DNA from: an uncultured Collinsella sp.
GTDB lineage: Bacteria; Actinomycetota; Coriobacteriia; Coriobacteriales; Coriobacteriaceae
Assembly: GCA_900548265.1 (NCBI GenBank)
Contig: URKG01000033.1
Coordinates: 1-11,142 of the forward strand
DNA: 11,142 bases
Direction: 5' to 3'
Shown here: in pieces, positions 1 to 8,716 of the stretch
Layout of the letters: every line of letters starts with the position of its first letter
Numbering within the stretch: the first letter of the stretch is position 1
Program-made: the position numbers and the translations under genes
The notes under the pieces: generated by a model
The model's database searches: none
Told to the model about the DNA's origin: nothing
Seen by the model: only the letters and a program-made list of their open reading frames with translations

Positions 1-172
1 TCCGTCCTGCGGAAAGATTTGGAGAGTAACCCTGTGCCCGGCCTGCGATAACTAAGGGGTCGCCGCGTTTATCTTGAGGTGCTGCATATACAAAGCTGGA
101 AGGGTCTGAATTGCGCTTTGTCGATATATGCCCTTTTTCCTGATGGGACCGTGCTTGAGGGGCGTCTTCATG
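1..172. other. Unassigned window-edge region, no gene supported
   Basis: I see no confident gene here. On the plus strand the first frame has a stop at 49-51 and then an open stretch of 43 codons (52-180, stop 181-183) with a protein-like composition but no ATG. A second frame reads a short Cys-rich tail (SCGK, then LCPAC) that stops at 53-55. On the minus strand an ATG at 169-171 opens a 39-codon frame ending at 52-54 with no ribosome binding site, and another minus frame stays open to the window edge without a start codon. Several frames being open at once argues against any one of them. The stretch is less GC-rich than the genes beside it and could be a decayed gene end or untranslated sequence of a gene outside the window. 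Confidence 0.3.
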
Positions 173-239
173 AGTTGCGGTGAAATAAGGACTGTTTTAC
201 CAGTTAAAAGGTCTAATCAGTCCCTATTTCACCGCAACT
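173..239. repeat. GGGAC-type intergenic palindrome A
   Basis: Two 22-base arms (173-194 and 218-239) are reverse complements with 21 of 22 matches. They enclose a 23-base centre. Each arm carries the core A(A/G)GGACTG. The left half can also fold alone, pairing GGTGAAA (179-185) with TTTTACC (195-201) around a loop containing AGGAC. This is the same design as the palindromes at 7408-7444, 7475-7541 and 11082-11142: a variable stem around a conserved GGGAC loop, usually doubled head to head. It lies immediately downstream of the transketolase terminator. It resembles REP/REPIN elements in architecture; the class assignment is inference. Confidence 0.75.
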
Positions 240-240
240 G

Positions 241-272
241 AAACAGGGGCGCTCTCCAAGAGAGCGCCCCTG
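241..272 (-). terminator. Hairpin terminator of the transketolase pair
   Basis: A perfect 12-bp stem (244-255 with 261-272, core GGGGCGCTCT/AGAGCGCCCC) closes a 5-base loop. It lies 48 bases past the stop codon of the downstream transketolase gene. Read on the minus strand it is followed only by TTTC, so the U-tract is weak, but stem strength and position fit an intrinsic terminator. The stem is nearly symmetrical and could also block transcription from the left. Confidence 0.7.
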
Positions 273-320
273 CCGGGTTTCCATAGTTCTGGCGAAGCAG
301 TCCTTGAGATCCGCCTTGCC

Positions 321-1262
321 TTATGCCAAGAACTCCTTAGTGGTCGCCACGATGTTGGCGGCGTCCAGGCCATACTTGTGCAAGAGCTCGGCACCCGGGC
401 CAGACTCACCGAAGGTGTCGTTGACGCCGATCTTCTTAAGCGGCGTCGGGCACTGCTCGCACAGGACGTCGGCAACGGCGCTGCCCAGGCCGCCGATCAC
501 GGAGTGCTCCTCGACGGTCACGACGTAGCCGGTCTTGGTGGCGCTCTTGACGATCAGGTCGGCATCGATGGGCTTGATGGTGTGCATGTTGATGACCTCG
601 GCGTCGATGCCCTCGGCAGCGAGCTGCTCGGCGGCCTCGAGAGCCTCGCCGACCATCAGACCGCAGGCGATGATGGTCACATCGGCGCCCTCGCGCATGA
701 CAATACCCTTACCCAACTCGAACTTGTAGGTCTCGGGGTCGTTGATAACCGGCGAAGCCAAACGAGCGAAGCGCATGTACACCGGACCGTCGCACTCGTA
801 GGCGGCGCGCGTCACGGCGCGGGCCTCGACGTCGTCGGCAGGAACGATAACAGTCATGCCGGGGATGACGCGCATAAGGGCGATATCCTCGCAGCACTGG
901 TGCGTGGCGCCATCCTCGCCCACCGAGATACCGGCATGCGTGGCACCGATCTTAACGTTGAGGTGCGGGTAGCCGATGGAGTTACGGACCTGCTCAAAGG
1001 CGCGGCCGGCGGCGAACATGGCAAAGGTGCTCGCGAAGGCAACGCGGCCGGTGGTCGCGATACCGGCAGCGACGCCCATCAGGTTGCTCTCGGCAATGCC
1101 CACATCGAAGAAACGATCGGGGCAGGCGGCCTTGAACTTGCCGGTCTGCGTGGCGGCAGCCAGGTCGGCGTCGAGGACCACAAAGTCATCGTGCTCGTTG
1201 GCGAGCTCGACGAGGGCCTCGCCGTAGCTTACGCGCGTGGCGATTTTTTTGACGTCTGCCAT
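321..1262 (-). CDS. Transketolase, C-terminal subunit (split enzyme)
   Basis: This is the second half of a split, thiamine-diphosphate (TPP)-dependent transketolase, which moves two-carbon ketol units between sugar phosphates in the non-oxidative pentose phosphate pathway (cytosol). The 313-residue protein covers the pyrimidine-binding and C-terminal domains. The motif DVGIAESNLMGVAAG (53-67) contains Glu58, the expected cofactor-activating glutamate. GATHQCCEDIALMR (118-131) is the usual second signature, and the transketolase C-terminal domain spans about 190-313. The start is the ATG at 1262: an AGGAG lies 8 bases upstream, and the frame upstream of it has no family similarity. The gene begins one base after the stop of the N-terminal subunit gene, so the two are surely co-transcribed and probably translationally coupled. 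A 1-deoxyxylulose-5-phosphate synthase is less likely because that enzyme is one long chain. The two halves should assemble into a complex with the active site at their interface. Confidence 0.93.
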   Translation of the reverse strand: MADVKKIATRVSYGEALVELANEHDDFVVLDADLAAATQTGKFKAACPDRFFDVGIAESNLMGVAAGIATTGRVAFASTFAMFAAGRAFEQVRNSIGYPHLNVKIGATHAGISVGEDGATHQCCEDIALMRVIPGMTVIVPADDVEARAVTRAAYECDGPVYMRFARLASPVINDPETYKFELGKGIVMREGADVTIIACGLMVGEALEAAEQLAAEGIDAEVINMHTIKPIDADLIVKSATKTGYVVTVEEHSVIGGLGSAVADVLCEQCPTPLKKIGVNDTFGESGPGAELLHKYGLDAANIVATTKEFLA

Positions 1263-1263
1263 C

Positions 1264-2094
1264 CTAGAGCTCCTCTCCGGCGGCCGTGAGCTCTGCCATG
1301 GCCTGCTCAAACTGTTCATCATTGGGGGCCTTGCCGTGCCAACCAACCTGGTTCTCCATAAAGGACACGCCCTTGCCCTTCAGGGTCTCGGCGATAATGG
1401 CGGTCGGCTGCCCCTTAGTGGCGCGAGCCTCGGCAAAGGCGGCGCGGATCTGGTCGAAGTCGTTGCCGTCGGCGAGCTCCACCACGTGGAACTTAAAGGC
1501 GCGGAACTTGTCGGCGAGCGGCATGGGGTCGTTGACCTCCTCGACGGGACCGTCAATCTGAAGGCCGTTGTGGTCGACGATCACGCAGAGGTTATCGAGC
1601 TGCTGGTTGCCGGCAAACATGGCGGCCTCCCAGACCTGGCCCTCCTCGCTCTCGCCATCGCCCAGCAGGGCGTACGTGCGGTAAGTATCGCCCCAGTGCT
1701 TGGCGGCAACCGCCATGCCCACGGCGGCGGAGATGCCCTGGCCGAGCGAGCCGGTGGACATGTCGACGCCCGGGGTGTCGTTCATGTTGGGGTGGCCCTG
1801 CAGATGGCTGCCGATGTGGCGCAGCGTCTCGAGATCCTCCTTGGGGAAGAACCCGCGCTCGGCGAGCACGGCGTACAGACCAGGCGCGCAGTGGCCCTTG
1901 GAAAGCACGAAGCGATCGCGGTCGGCCTTGCGGGGGTCGGCCGGGTCGACGTTCATTTCCTCAAAGTACAGATAGGTCATGATGTCGGCAGCGCCGAGCG
2001 AACCGCCCGGATGGCCGGACTTGGCAGCGTGCACGCCGGTGACGATGCCCTTCCTTACCTCGTTGGCAACCTTTTTGAGCTCTTCGTCGCTCAT
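1264..2094 (-). CDS. Transketolase, N-terminal subunit (split enzyme)
   Basis: This is the cofactor diphosphate-binding half of the split transketolase, 276 residues, partner of the gene that follows. Visible motifs are SGHPGGSLGAAD (26-37), DRFVLSKGH (60-68), GHP (100-102), GSLGQGISAAVGMA (115-128) and the TPP/Mg motif GDGESEEGQVWEA (145-157), whose closing Asn is Asn176 (VDHNG). Length matches the N-terminal component of two-gene transketolases found in many anaerobes and archaea. The ATG at 2094 is preceded by AGGAAGG at good spacing. The 207 bases upstream (2095-2301) should carry the promoter; a CATAAT on the minus strand (2180-2185) could be a -10 box, but I see no matching -35. The pair probably supplies pentose phosphates and erythrose 4-phosphate when no oxidative branch is used. 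Confidence 0.93.
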   Translation of the reverse strand: MSDEELKKVANEVRKGIVTGVHAAKSGHPGGSLGAADIMTYLYFEEMNVDPADPRKADRDRFVLSKGHCAPGLYAVLAERGFFPKEDLETLRHIGSHLQGHPNMNDTPGVDMSTGSLGQGISAAVGMAVAAKHWGDTYRTYALLGDGESEEGQVWEAAMFAGNQQLDNLCVIVDHNGLQIDGPVEEVNDPMPLADKFRAFKFHVVELADGNDFDQIRAAFAEARATKGQPTAIIAETLKGKGVSFMENQVGWHGKAPNDEQFEQAMAELTAAGEEL

Positions 2095-2301
2095 TGTGCC
2101 TTCCTTTCATCCTCTTTAGACAAGATGCGCACGGCACAGAAGGTCGTCCCAACCCAGCCGCGATGCACGTACGTCATTCATTATGCTGGAAACTGGAAGC
2201 TTTACCAGACTTTTTATCATTATTTGAGCAATTGAGCAGGCAGAACCGCTGATGAAACGGTTTATCAATGTGAACGTCTTTTGGATGGAACGCAGTCGGC
2301 C

Positions 2302-3192
2302 CTACGCGTTAATGTCCTTGAAGCCCTCGCCGAAGGTTTCCGTAACGTCGGCGACCGTCACGATGGCGCGCGGGTCGCGCTCGCGCACGATCGTCTTGAG
2401 CGTGTTGAGCTCGCGACGGCTCACGATGACCATGATCACCGGTTTCTCGGCACCCGAGTACATGCCGGTCGCCTTAAACTTGGTGCAGCCGCGGCCCAGG
2501 CCATACATGATGTCGGCCGCGATATCGGGAAACTTATCCGAGATGATGAGCACCATACGGCGCCTGTTGCCGCCGTCGACCACAGCATCGATCACGTAGC
2601 CGCTAATGACCATCGAAAGGCCTGCATACAGCGCGTTTTCGACCGAAAAGACCGGGGCCGACAGCGCGCACACGGCAACGTCGATCGCCATGACGGTGGA
2701 ACCCACCGGTAGCGACGTATTGCGCGAGATGATCTGACCGATGGTGTCTGAGCCGCCAGTGTTGGCACCGGCGCGCAGCACCATGCCGTAGCCGATGCCC
2801 GTGATAATGCCGCCCCACATAGCGGGCAGCATCAGATCGGCATGTGCCAGCGGCGCCACAAACGGAGCGAACAGGTCGGTGAAAAAACCCAGTAGCACAA
2901 AGCCCGTCGCCGTCTGCACCACGTAGAACATGCCGCCCGCACGCATAACCACCAGCAGCAGCAAGGCATTCATCACAATTGTCTGGATACCGACAGGCAG
3001 CGAGATGCCATGAGACGCACCGACCGCCTGAATAATGGTGGCGAGACCCGTAACGCCGCCGGCAGCAAGACCATTGGGGATCAAAAACAGGTCCGTCGCG
3101 ATAGCGGCCAGAGCGCAGCCCAGCATAATCTTGGGCAGATCGTGAAAGAAGTTCAGCGAAAGAATGCGTTTGATGTCCAGACGATATGCCAT
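2302..3192 (-). CDS. YitT-family integral membrane protein with C-terminal DUF2179 domain
   Basis: The 296-residue protein has the two-part YitT layout. First come about five hydrophobic segments (roughly 23-40, 70-84, 91-110, 122-140, 163-205) with the family signatures IPNGLAAGGVTGLATI (38-53) and AGANTGGSDTIGQI (141-154). Then follows a soluble DUF2179 domain (about 210-292) with ATGMYSGAEKPVIMVIVSRR (241-260) and a typical ending near VTETFGEGF. Family members are widespread in Gram-positive bacteria; the transported substrate, if any, is not established. I chose the ATG at 3192 because GAGGGAGG lies just upstream; an in-frame ATG 24 bases earlier lies inside a terminator-like hairpin. 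The gene lies 130 bases after prfB in the same direction. The hairpin at 3205-3231 may attenuate its expression. Confidence 0.9.
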   Translation of the reverse strand: MAYRLDIKRILSLNFFHDLPKIMLGCALAAIATDLFLIPNGLAAGGVTGLATIIQAVGASHGISLPVGIQTIVMNALLLLVVMRAGGMFYVVQTATGFVLLGFFTDLFAPFVAPLAHADLMLPAMWGGIITGIGYGMVLRAGANTGGSDTIGQIISRNTSLPVGSTVMAIDVAVCALSAPVFSVENALYAGLSMVISGYVIDAVVDGGNRRRMVLIISDKFPDIAADIMYGLGRGCTKFKATGMYSGAEKPVIMVIVSRRELNTLKTIVRERDPRAIVTVADVTETFGEGFKDINA

Positions 3193-3204
3193 GCTGCCTC
3201 CCTC

Positions 3205-3231
3205 AAAAAAGCGCACCCCGTCGGATACGCT
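3205..3231 (-). terminator. Terminator-like hairpin between prfB and yitT, abutting the yitT RBS
   Basis: On the minus strand a 9-bp stem (AGCGTATCC pairing with GGGTGCGCT, two G-T wobbles) closes a GACG tetraloop and runs straight into TTTTT. It lies about 90 bases after the prfB stop, so it can end the secA-prfB transcript. The U-tract is followed immediately by GAGGGAGG, the ribosome binding site of the yitT gene, so any yitT message starting upstream must pass through it. It could act as an operon terminator with read-through or as a regulated attenuator. Confidence 0.7.
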
Positions 3232-3322
3232 TTGAACTTCTTGCTGTATTCGATTCTACCGATTCACCGAGCAAATACCACCCCTGCGAAGTGTTTGCAT
3301 CGACCCGGAACCAACCATGTGC

Positions 3323-4470
3323 CTAGGCATCCGAGCCTTCCGCATCGGCGTTGCCGGTTGCCCAGCGATGGTAGCCGATCACAAACGGATCCAGATCGCC
3401 ATCGTCGAGAACGGCCTCGACGTTGCTGGTCTCCACACCCGAGCGCAGGTCCTTGACCATCTGATACGGGTAGAGCACGTAGCTGCGGATCTGGTTACCA
3501 AAACCGATCGTGGTCTTGGGTCCACGAATCTCGTCGAGCGCCTCGGCACGCTTCTCGAGCTCGATCTCGTACAGACGGGCCTTGAGAATCTGCATGCACG
3601 CGGCCTTGTTCTGAATCTGGCTGCGCTCGTTTTGGCAAGTGACCACGATGCCGCTGGGAAAATGCGTCACGCGTACGGCGGAGTCGGTGGTGTTGACGCC
3701 CTGGCCGCCCGGGCCGCTCGCGTGATACACGTCCACGCGAATATCGTCGGGACTGATCTCGATGTCGATATCGTTGGGCAGCACGGGGATGACCTCGACG
3801 CCGGCAAACGTGGTCTGGCGGCGCTTCTTGTCGTCGGTGGGGCTAATGCGCACCAGACGGTGGACGCCGGCCTCGGCGCGCAGCATGCCAAACGCGTCCT
3901 TGCCCTCGACGGTAAAGGTCGCACGGTCGATGCCGATAACCTCGGCCGCGGGGCAATCGTTGATGGTGACCTTCCAACCGCGGCGCTGGCAGTACTTCAT
4001 GTACATCTTAAAGAGCATGAAGGTCCAGTCCTGCGCCTCTAGGCCACCCTGCCCGGGCTTGATGGTCACAATCGCGTCGCCGTGATCGAACTCACCGGTA
4101 AACCAGCTCGAAAGCTCGAGCTCGTCGATAGCGCGGGCCAGGCGTTCTGCCGTAGTGGCAGCCTCCTCGCGCAATGCGGCGGCATCGGGGTCGTCGCCCA
4201 TCTCCTCGGCAAGCTCCAGCGCCGCACGGGCGTCAGATAGCTCGCGGCGCGCGGTATCCACGGCAGCGATATCTTCCTTGGCGCGAGCGATCTCCTCCAT
4301 GGTGGCGCGAGCGGCGTCGGCGTCATCCCAAAAGCCGGGGGCCACGCTTTTGGCCTCGAGCTCGGTCACACGCGTGCGCTTCTCGTCCAAATGAAGATAC
4401 GACTCGACCTCGCCGAGCCGGTCCGCAAACGCGTCCAGCTCGGCGGGCGTTACCTCTAAAGCCTCGGCCA

Positions 4471-4471
<1 letters not shown>
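3323..4471 (-). CDS. prfB: Peptide chain release factor 2, with atypical SPT stop-recognition tripeptide
   Basis: This class I release factor ends translation at stop codons by triggering peptidyl-tRNA hydrolysis on the ribosome. The 382 residues are full length: N-terminal coiled helical domain (1-120), PGQGGLEAQDW (139-149), codon-recognition region and the catalytic GGQ motif in SGPGGQGVNTTDSAVR (252-267). Similarity to actinobacterial RF2 is clear (LVRIS, RRQT, CQNERSQIQNK). Oddly, the tripeptide that is Ser-Pro-Phe in most RF2 proteins reads Ser-Pro-Thr here (210-212, codons AGC CCC ACC at 3836-3844). The reading frame is continuous, so the programmed +1 frameshift of many prfB genes is absent; the matching region reads YLHLD (25-29) where E. 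coli has YLDYD across its shift site. The ATG overlaps the secA stop as TAATG, with AGGAA upstream, which indicates translational coupling. The gene itself ends in TAG. RF2 is preferred over RF1 because of overall sequence match and the Ser-Pro start of the tripeptide. Confidence 0.95.
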
Positions 4472-7278
<2,807 letters not shown>

Positions 7279-7407
7279 GTGGTTTTCCTTTTTGGCCATC
7301 GCCCACGCCGTGCAGCTGCGGGCGAGTTAAACACAGATAATTGTACTTTAGCCAAACAAGGCGCGCCCCATACGGTCGACCTCAACCGCCACGTAATAAC
7401 TACGACC
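7279..7407 (-). other. Upstream region of secA
   Basis: This stretch holds the secA ribosome binding site (AAGGA at 7286-7290) and probably its promoter. The best -10 candidate on the minus strand is TACAAT (7340-7345), but no convincing -35 lies at the right distance. No gene is visible. Further upstream come the two palindromes at 7408-7444 and 7475-7541, so the intergenic space between rpmE and secA is largely repeat. Confidence 0.4.
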
Positions 7408-7444
7408 AACCTGCCAAAAAGGGACAGGTTTATTTTGGCAGGTT
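7408..7444. repeat. GGGAC-type intergenic palindrome B (single unit)
   Basis: Perfect 12-base arms AACCTGCCAAAA (7408-7419) and TTTTGGCAGGTT (7433-7444) enclose the 13-base loop AGGGACAGGTTTA. The loop core GGGACAGGTT is identical to that of palindrome C, 31 bases away, although the stems are unrelated. Unlike the other three, this looks like a single unit and not a head-to-head pair. Confidence 0.75.
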
Positions 7445-7474
7445 TTATCTGGGCAAACGCCGCCTCTCTGTCAT

Positions 7475-7541
7475 TTGGTGCAAACCAACCTGTCCCCTTC
7501 GCACCAATCTGGTGCAATGGGGACAGGTTGGTTTGCACCAA
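7475..7541. repeat. GGGAC-type intergenic palindrome C (head-to-head pair)
   Basis: Two 23-base arms (7475-7497 and 7519-7541) are perfect reverse complements and carry GGGGACAGGTTGG. The 21-base centre contains a further GCACC/GGTGC stem (7501-7505 with 7511-7515), so nearly all 67 bases are palindromic. Each half can also fold alone, as GGTGCGAA pairing with TTTGCACC around the loop GGGGACAGGTTGG. It directly adjoins the T-tract end of the rpmE terminator. Confidence 0.8.
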
Positions 7542-7586
7542 TAAAAAGAAAAGGGCCGCGCACCCCATTGGATGCACGGCCCTTTT
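7541..7586 (-). terminator. Strong intrinsic terminator of rpmE
   Basis: A 17-bp stem with two G-T wobbles (7549-7565 with 7570-7586, core GGGCCG/CGGCCC) closes a 4-base loop. On the minus strand it is followed by CTTTTTATT. It lies 33 bases after the rpmE stop, so rpmE is probably a one-gene transcript separated from secA. Confidence 0.9.
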
Positions 7587-7619
7587 GCCATGAATGCGAG
7601 CGATTCCTCGGCGAGCTAT

Positions 7620-8045
7620 TTACTCAGCAGCCTCGGTGGTCTCGGCCTCGGCAGCGGCCTCCTCGACGGGAGCCTCTGCGGGAGCCTCGGCGGCCTGCTT
7701 GGCAGCCTCCTCGGCAAACTTAGCAGCACGCTTGGCCTTCTCGGCAGCCTTAGCCTCAGCGGCGGCCTTGCGAGCGGCCTCGGCCTCAGCAGCCTTGGCA
7801 GCCTTGGCAGCCTTGGCCTCCTCGGCCTTCTTGAGCTGGGCGGCAGCGGCGCCACCGAACTTGTCGGCGAAGCGCTGGACGCGTCCACCGGTGTCGACGA
7901 ACTTCTGCTGGCCGGTGTAGAACGGGTGGCACTCGTTGCAAAGCTCGACCTTCATCTCGGACACGGTAGCGTGCGTCTTGAAGGTGTTGCCGCAGGAGCA
8001 CGTCACCGTGCACTCGACATACTGGGGATGGATACCCTGCTTCAT
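7620..8045 (-). CDS. rpmE: 50S ribosomal protein L31 (zinc-type) with long Ala/Lys/Glu-rich C-terminal tail
   Basis: Residues 1-68 are a canonical bL31: it begins MKQGIHPQY, carries the zinc ligands Cys16, Cys18, Cys36 and Cys39 (CSC and CNEC), and includes HPFYTGQQKFVDTGGRV (40-56). L31 binds the 5S/central protuberance region and bridges the two ribosomal subunits. The usual length is about 65-90 residues; this protein has 141. The extra 73 residues are low-complexity: a mixed-charge Ala/Lys/Glu/Arg stretch (69-118) that should be helical, then an acidic Ala/Pro/Glu end (119-141). The stop, the terminator and an unbroken frame show that the tail is encoded and not a fusion artefact. The start is supported by AAGGAG 7 bases upstream. 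The four-cysteine form implies the zinc-replete version. Confidence 0.95.
   Translation of the reverse strand: MKQGIHPQYVECTVTCSCGNTFKTHATVSEMKVELCNECHPFYTGQQKFVDTGGRVQRFADKFGGAAAAQLKKAEEAKAAKAAKAAEAEAARKAAAEAKAAEKAKRAAKFAEEAAKQAAEAPAEAPVEEAAAEAETTEAAE
7791..7817. repeat. Three tandem 9-base repeats inside the rpmE tail
   Basis: AGCCTTGGC occurs three times in perfect tandem (7791-7799, 7800-7808, 7809-7817). On the coding strand it encodes Ala-Lys-Ala units of the L31 tail. Copy-number change would keep the frame, so tail length could vary between strains by slippage. Confidence 0.8.
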
Positions 8046-8123
8046 GGTAGGACTCCTTATTAGTCAGGCGCTGGTTACCGATCAGCGCATAAGGCGTCTT
8101 GGTTTCCGACCAAGACAACAAAC
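8046..8123 (-). promoter_or_regulatory. Putative structured 5' leader of rpmE
   Basis: Read on the minus strand, two hairpins precede the ribosome binding site. The first pairs GTCTTGGT with ACCAAGAC (8096-8103 with 8109-8116, 5-base loop). The second pairs GCGCTG with CAGCGC (8069-8074 with 8084-8089). AAGGAG follows at 8053-8058. Structured L31 leaders that autoregulate the protein are known in several bacterial groups. Whether this one belongs to such a class is inference. Confidence 0.4.
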
Positions 8124-8129
8124 TCGGTT

Positions 8130-8158
8130 ATGTTACCACGGCGCTGCACGTCCCACAA
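8130..8158 (-). promoter_or_regulatory. Candidate rpmE promoter
   Basis: On the minus strand TTGTGG (8153-8158) and TAACAT (8130-8135) are separated by exactly 17 bases. The match to the sigma-70 consensus is modest (3 of 6 and 4 of 6). A start near 8123 would place both leader hairpins in the transcript. Confidence 0.35.
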
Positions 8159-8281
8159 AAGGTTCACGGTCTTTGCGCAATGCGGCGTGGCCAACCGCAG
8201 CGAGCACGCACCCCATCGAGCCTTCATCCATGTTGCAGACGTGTAACGCCGCAGCAAGCACGCTCCTTTTGGCGCCAGACA

Positions 8282-8304
8282 GGTACAATGATGAACACTG
8301 TACC
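8282..8304 (+). promoter_or_regulatory. Candidate -10 box within an inverted repeat upstream of the ACT gene
   Basis: TACAAT (8284-8289) is a good -10 match, 63 bases before the ACT gene start. It overlaps the inverted repeat GGTACA-N11-TGTACC (8282-8287 with 8299-8304), which could be a repressor site. No convincing -35 is seen. The rest of the 306-base divergent gap between rpmE and this gene (8159-8281, 8305-8340) shows nothing I can assign. Confidence 0.35.
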
Positions 8305-8351
8305 GTAGCGGAGCGCCCCGCGCGCGCCGCAACCACGCGAAAGGGTTTCCC

Positions 8352-8639
8352 ATGGCCGAGATCTCGTCCTCCCGTATCGTCATCACCGTCCTTGGCAAGA
8401 ACCGCCCCGGCATCGTCGCCGGCGTCACCCGTGTCCTAGGCGAGGCCAACGTCGACATCCGCGACATCACGCAGTCCATTATCGAGGACATCTTCACCAT
8501 GACCATGCTGGCCGATACCGCCGAGTCCAAGCTCGACTTCGCCGAGCTGCAGAAGGCGCTGGCCGAGGCCGGCGAGCTTTCGGGCGTCAACGTGTCCATC
8601 CAGCGCGAGGACGTCTTTAACTTTATGTACCGCCTGTAG
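8352..8639 (+). CDS. Small ACT-domain protein (UPF0237 type)
   Basis: The 95-residue protein is essentially one ACT domain, a fold that commonly binds amino acids and regulates metabolic enzymes. It opens with IVITVLGKNRPGIVAGVTRV (9-28), followed by the family pattern ANVDIRDITQSIIEDIFTM (32-50), and ends REDVFNFMYRL, matching the UPF0237 group. It has no catalytic domain. The ATG at 8352 is preceded by AAAGGG at 6 bases. It is followed after 77 bases by citrate synthase on the same strand with no terminator between, so the two are probably co-transcribed. A role in sensing an amino acid connected to citrate/2-oxoglutarate metabolism is inference. In other genomes this family often sits next to a UPF0210 gene, which is absent here. 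Confidence 0.88.
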   Translation: MAEISSSRIVITVLGKNRPGIVAGVTRVLGEANVDIRDITQSIIEDIFTMTMLADTAESKLDFAELQKALAEAGELSGVNVSIQREDVFNFMYRL

Positions 8640-8716
8640 CGAACAAGCCGCTGGGGATAGCCTGACGCGCGCATGCCCATGCAAGTCACCCCGATGCGGC
8701 CCGGAGAGGAGCGCGC

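Noticed and set aside
348..362. Loss of activity in citrate synthase because GHRVY reads GHAVY (protein residues 348-354)
   Set aside because: The catalytic histidines and aspartate are all present, and I recall GHAVYTLSDPRA from other anaerobe-type citrate synthases. Coordinates here are protein residues, not bases.
378..1289. 303-codon plus-strand frame opposite the transketolase C-terminal gene
   Set aside because: Same antisense effect; Gly/Asp/Leu-rich translation with no motif and no ribosome binding site.
1237..2235. 332-codon plus-strand frame opposite the transketolase N-terminal gene
   Set aside because: Antisense shadow of a well-supported gene.
2224..2238. Short direct repeat TTGAGCA upstream of the transketolase genes
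   Set aside because: Seven bases twice in an AT-rich stretch is compatible with chance, and no -10 box lies at the right distance.
3317..4042. 241-codon plus-strand frame opposite prfB
   Set aside because: Antisense shadow; prfB has clear family motifs.
7279..7299. SecA start at 7299 (seven residues longer)
   Set aside because: No ribosome binding site at good distance, whereas the ATG at 7278 has AAGGA about 8 bases upstream.
7408..7541. Possible CRISPR array from the neighbouring palindromes
   Set aside because: Only two units with different stems, no regular spacer and no cas genes.
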